Source: Pseudomonadota bacterium
GTDB lineage: Bacteria; Pseudomonadota; Alphaproteobacteria; Rs-D84
DNA length: 13,140 nucleotides
Assembly: GCA_030531915.1 (NCBI GenBank)
Contig: JAUNMD010000019.1
Coordinates: forward strand, 1-13,140
Direction: 5' to 3'
Positions 12,668-13,140 of this stretch are shown here, one piece after another. How positions within the stretch are numbered: position 1 is the stretch's first letter; the number at the start of each line of letters is the position of its first letter. A program made the position numbers and the translations under genes. A model generated the notes under the pieces. It did no database searches and was not told where the DNA came from. It saw only the letters and a program-made list of their open reading frames with translations.

Positions 12668-13140
12668 ATGGCTCGTATTACCAACGAACAGGCAGATAAG
12701 TATTACAGCGGTGGTTCCAGTGAGTGGTTCCAGTTGAAGAACGACGGCGATGTTGCTCGTGTTCAGTTCATGTTCGACAGCATCGAAGATATTCCCACTT
12801 TTTCCACTCATCGTATCAAGCTGGGTGACAAGGAGCGTCAGGTGGACTGCCTTCGTATGCCGGGTGACCCTATCGAGAAGTGCCCGCTGTGCGAGGCCGG
12901 CATTCCCGCTCGTGCCGCTCGTTTCGTTATCATGTATCAGCTGGATGACCAGAAGGTCAAGATTTGGGAGCGCGGCCGTCAGTTCATCTCCAAGCTCCAG
13001 GGGCTCATCAATCGTTACAGCCCGCTGAGTGAGCACGTCTTTGAGATTGAGCGGCACGGTCGAGCGGGTGACCAGTCCACCAAGTACGAAATCTACCCTG
13101 TGGACAATGTTCAGGCTGAGGATGTCAGCCAGATGGATAA
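12668..13140 (+). CDS. T4 gp32-like single-strand DNA-binding protein, 3'-truncated
   Basis: The frame starts at ATG 12668 after AGGAGGT (12654-12660) and stays open to the end of the window (157 codons). EWFQLKNDGDVARVQFMF (19-36) begins an OB-type fold. His48, Cys61, Cys72 and Cys75 give H-x12-C-x10-C-x2-C, almost identical in spacing to the zinc site of T4 gp32 (H-x12-C-x9-C-x2-C). KIWERGRQFISKLQGLI and FEIERHGRAGDQSTKYEIYP are the strands typical of gp32-like phage proteins. It would coat single-stranded DNA and organise the replisome encoded upstream. It probably shares the transcript from the promoter at 11487. The acidic C-terminal tail expected for this family lies outside the window. 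Confidence 0.85.
   Translation, partial: MARITNEQADKYYSGGSSEWFQLKNDGDVARVQFMFDSIEDIPTFSTHRIKLGDKERQVDCLRMPGDPIEKCPLCEAGIPARAARFVIMYQLDDQKVKIWERGRQFISKLQGLINRYSPLSEHVFEIERHGRAGDQSTKYEIYPVDNVQAEDVSQMD

Overview
The window is a stretch of double-stranded DNA bacteriophage (or prophage) genome whose host is probably a Gram-positive bacterium of the Clostridia/Firmicutes type. The evidence is strong AAGGAGG-type ribosome binding sites before most genes, sigma-A-like promoters, a CHAP endolysin with an SLH-like tail, a SleB-like hydrolase, and Firmicutes-phage style replication proteins. All recognised genes lie on the + strand, with little or no space between them. I see no integrase, tRNA, CRISPR array or insertion sequence. 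The only mobile element is an intein. Layout: (1) 1-1416, the end of the late region: a truncated membrane protein, a CHAP endolysin, a two-helix holin-like protein and a strong intrinsic terminator. (2) 1426-7367, a promoter followed by a SNF2-family helicase whose Walker A motif is split by a class 3-type intein with a LAGLIDADG endonuclease, a membrane-anchored SleB-like hydrolase, a helix-turn-helix protein, a small helical protein, ThyX thymidylate synthase, a DUF1599/Nmad1-type protein and two unknown proteins. (3) 7368-7631, an intergenic region holding a hairpin over a promoter and then about 166 bases that look like a discrete, pseudoknotted small RNA ending in a terminator. (4) 7632-11467, the replisome: initiator, AAA+ helicase loader, DnaB-like helicase and DnaG-like primase. 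(5) 11487-13140, a second copy of the promoter motif, a two-domain protein with a KOW/Tudor-like start, a small protein split by an apparent +1 frameshift, and a T4 gp32-like zinc-containing single-strand DNA-binding protein that runs off the end. How the genes work together: the initiator would open an origin, the loader would place the DnaB-like helicase, the primase would make primers and the gp32-like protein would coat single strands. The SNF2/HARP-like helicase would anneal or remodel forks, and ThyX with the Nmad1 protein would manage thymidylate supply or nucleotide quality. The items most worth a second look are the structured RNA before the initiator, the class 3 intein in the P-loop, the frameshifted small gene, and an acidic tail ending in Phe shared by several replication proteins. 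All product names come from motifs and residue patterns read by eye; no database search was possible.
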